Origin: an uncultured Ruminococcus sp. | Lineage (GTDB): Bacteria > Bacillota > Clostridia > Oscillospirales > Acutalibacteraceae | Assembly (NCBI GenBank): GCA_902763835.1 | Contig: CACWTQ010000098.1 | Span: 1 to 34,183 of the forward strand | Length of the DNA: 34,183 nucleotides | Reading direction: 5' to 3' | Shown here: positions 32,685 through 34,183 of the stretch, piece by piece | Layout: each line of letters starts with the position of its first letter | Numbering within the stretch: position 1 is the first letter of the stretch | Notes under the pieces: generated by a model | The model's database searches: none | What the model saw: the letters and a program-made list of their open reading frames with translations, nothing else | What the model was told of the DNA's origin: nothing | Made by a program: the position numbers and the translations under genes

Positions 32685-33377
32685 TTGCCAACCAATCAAA
32701 CCTCCTATTGCCAAAACTGCAATACAACATATCAAAATGCTATCGGTGACTTCTGTCCAAAATGCGGTCAACGAATGAGATTTTTTGTAAATCATACCCC
32801 CAGATATGTGCAGCAAGCACCGAACGGAAATTATGTAAACAACGGTTATCCTCAACAACCCACTCTACAGCAGCGAGTAAACGGCGGCAGCAGCAAAGCC
32901 CTCACAATTTCGCTTATCATAACGGCAGTAATTCTTGTCGGCGGAATAGGTGCAACAATATTCACTGTGAACAGCCTGAACAGCAGCACAAGTAAGGAAA
33001 GCAGCTCCGGTCAAGTTTCCGAACGTGATTCGCAATTCTATGTTTCAACGAAGCTTTCTACTATGGAAAGCGATACCGCAACATTAAATATGCTCACCAA
33101 GGAAGCCGTGAACACAAGCAAGGCAAGCATAAAAACAACCCAATGGAACGGTAAAACCGCCGCCGAAGCTACTATTCACGATATATGTATTGAAAACGGC
33201 ATTGACGACAGTCAAGGCTATTATTCAAGGAATATCGGCGGAGATACATATTCTATGGTATGGACAGATTCAAGCTACGGTTACGGTGGAGATTTAAAAA
33301 TTTCGGGCAAGGGCTACAGTGCTTCCGGAATGGAGTTCAACGGCTCAGTCAGAATATCCGACCTTGAAAAATACTGA
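32685..33377 (+). CDS. Zinc-ribbon membrane protein, unknown function
   Basis: A 230-residue protein with an N-terminal zinc ribbon (C9, C12, C24, C27), a Gln/Asn-rich linker and one membrane helix (about 71-96, ALTISLIITAVILVGGIGAT). A Ser/Thr-rich outer domain follows, with the segment KTTQWNGKTAAEATIHDICIENGI and a Gly/Tyr-rich end. The start is TTG at 32685; its upstream AAAGGACAGTG resembles AAAGGACGGTG before the pseudokinase gene, which supports it. Zinc ribbon plus membrane helix is the same plan as the upstream gene, so the two may act together. The outer domain is not recognised. Confidence 0.75.
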   Translation: MPTNQTSYCQNCNTTYQNAIGDFCPKCGQRMRFFVNHTPRYVQQAPNGNYVNNGYPQQPTLQQRVNGGSSKALTISLIITAVILVGGIGATIFTVNSLNSSTSKESSSGQVSERDSQFYVSTKLSTMESDTATLNMLTKEAVNTSKASIKTTQWNGKTAAEATIHDICIENGIDDSQGYYSRNIGGDTYSMVWTDSSYGYGGDLKISGKGYSASGMEFNGSVRISDLEKY

Positions 33378-33468
33378 TTTTTTCGGAAATTATACTCAAA
33401 ATCTTAAAGCTTGTTAGTATCTATAAATGAGCAAAAGATACAAATTGCACAAAAATTCATTTTATGAA

Positions 33469-33580
33469 ACCCCTCCGTCAGCCTTGCGGCTGACACCTCC
33501 CCTTTCAAGGAAGGCTTTTTTGGTTTTCAATATGTCAAAGTCGCCCCTGAAAGGGGAAATTTCCGCAGGACAGAGGAGTT
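33469..33580 (+). repeat. Dispersed gut-Firmicute-type repeat R2
   Basis: CCCTCCGTCAGCCTTGCGGC (with stem GTCAGCC/GGCTGAC), then CTCCCCTTTCAAGG, and the inverted CCCCTGAAAGGGG with GGACAGAGGAG. I recall near-identical text dispersed in many Clostridia. One copy here, with MITE K inserted at its end. Confidence 0.75.
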
Positions 33581-33581
33581 A

Positions 33582-33674
33582 GGAACTGTTGGGAAATAAG
33601 TTGAACAATTTAGACGCAGGATAATTTGTTCTGTGTTAGGCACAACACCGCAGGAATACTGACGTATTTCAAGG
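33582..33674 (+). mobile_element. MITE copy K, right end missing
   Basis: Left terminal repeat after TTA (33579-33581), ending at TATTTCAAGG exactly as copies E and F. No right terminal repeat follows. Confidence 0.88.
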
Positions 33675-33710
33675 CTTACTGCTCCCTAGTATAATTAACG
33701 CAAAAATATA

Positions 33711-33767
33711 AACCTACAATTACCGACATACTATCAAGTGTGTCAAGTAATTGTAGGTTGTTTTTTT
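33711..33767. terminator. Strong terminator stem beside the Rpn-type gene
   Basis: Perfect 13-bp arms AACCTACAATTAC (33711-33723) and GTAATTGTAGGTT (33747-33759), followed on the plus strand by GTTTTTTT and on the minus strand by TATATTTTTG. It can serve both strands and overlaps the stop of the gene at 33766. Confidence 0.8.
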
Positions 33768-34183
33768 ATTCTTTCAACCCTGTTTTTGCTTCAAACTCGG
33801 AAATTGTCATATTGGCTTCTTCGGCAGCTTGCTTCAAGGTTAAATAACCTTTTTCTACAAGATTGCCCAAGGTTTCAAAAATTCCTTCTGCTTTACCTTC
33901 TGCTTTACCTTCTGCTTTACCTTCTGCTCTGCCTTCTGCTCTGCCTTTTTCAAGACCAATCTCAATACCTTCTTCAATCTTCTGATCGAGAGTTCTCTTC
34001 TCGTTGTATTCCGTAATACACATACGCTTCACCTCTGCTTTATTTGCCAACAGAAACGGTTTGATAAGAGAATCGTCCGGTAACTCTTTTAATGCGGTAT
34101 CAACACATTCCTCAAGCTCTCTTTTATCTTTTTGCAGTACTCTCACTCTGTCTACAAACCACGAATATTCTTCAAGTGGTTTG
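33766..34183 (-). CDS. C-terminal part of an Rpn/PD-(D/E)XK nuclease-type protein, cut by window edge
   Basis: The frame is open to the window end, so only the C-terminal 138 or so residues are seen. The text resembles the C-terminal part of Rpn-family recombination-promoting nucleases (transposase-like PD-(D/E)XK proteins): LEEYSWFVDRVRVLQKDKRELEE-like helices, CITEYNEKR, then a run of EGxAEGxAEG repeats, and a final helix-turn segment LTLKQAAEEANMTISEFEAKTGL. The nuclease core would be outside the window. The repeats come from a 12-bp tandem DNA repeat around 33886-33950. Confidence 0.75.
   Translation of the reverse strand, partial: KPLEEYSWFVDRVRVLQKDKRELEECVDTALKELPDDSLIKPFLLANKAEVKRMCITEYNEKRTLDQKIEEGIEIGLEKGRAEGRAEGKAEGKAEGKAEGIFETLGNLVEKGYLTLKQAAEEANMTISEFEAKTGLKE

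Noticed and set aside
1..33674. CRISPR array
   Set aside because: The repeated units are kilobases apart, in both orientations, with terminal inverted repeats and target duplications; no regular spacers.

Overview
The window looks like chromosome of a low-GC, anaerobic Gram-positive gut bacterium of the Clostridia, most like a Ruminococcus or other Oscillospiraceae. Supporting signs are AT-rich spacers, AGGAGG-type ribosome sites, TTGACA-N17-TATAAT promoters, a T-box leader, a Zn-type L31, and a repeat near the right end of a kind I recall as common in gut Firmicutes. The genus is inferred from gene style only.

The left half (about 0.2-14.8 kb) is a branched-chain amino acid region, all read leftwards. 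Transcription order is T-box leader-leuA, two unknown genes and a decayed paralogue, leuC, leuD, leuB, ilvA, a small membrane protein, a Dam-type DNA methylase, ridA, ilvB, ilvN and ilvD. IlvA makes 2-oxobutanoate and a reactive enamine that RidA clears. IlvBN and IlvD carry on to the 2-oxoacids, and LeuA/CD/B make the leucine precursor. ilvC and ilvE are not in the window. Several of these genes share a leader module with CTTCACGT and GGTCGGGT (gene strand) that I do not recognise.

The middle (14.9-26.9 kb) holds bioB with a BirA-like operator, a small-RNA/small-membrane-peptide locus resembling a type I toxin-antitoxin system, and a DAHP synthase gene behind a Tyr/Phe-rich leader peptide and attenuator. 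It continues with rlmH, a WalJ-type hydrolase, murA, an orphan IS200/IS605-like end, and the group metallopeptidase-rpoD-dnaG-unknown gene.

The right part (27-34 kb) holds a truncated HAD gene, yjbR and yigZ family genes, rpmE, a VanY-like protein that has lost its zinc ligands, two zinc-ribbon membrane proteins (one a pseudokinase with acidic tandem repeats), and the end of an Rpn-type gene.

A short non-coding mobile repeat is spread through the whole window: eleven copies plus one isolated end. Its imperfect 25-bp terminal inverted repeats begin GGAACTGT, and complete copies are flanked by a 3-bp TTA or TAA duplication. Copies have truncated bioB and a HAD gene, landed in a stop codon, split the space before leuD, and inserted just after the likely toxin promoter. 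No transposase is present, so it must be mobilised from elsewhere if still active.
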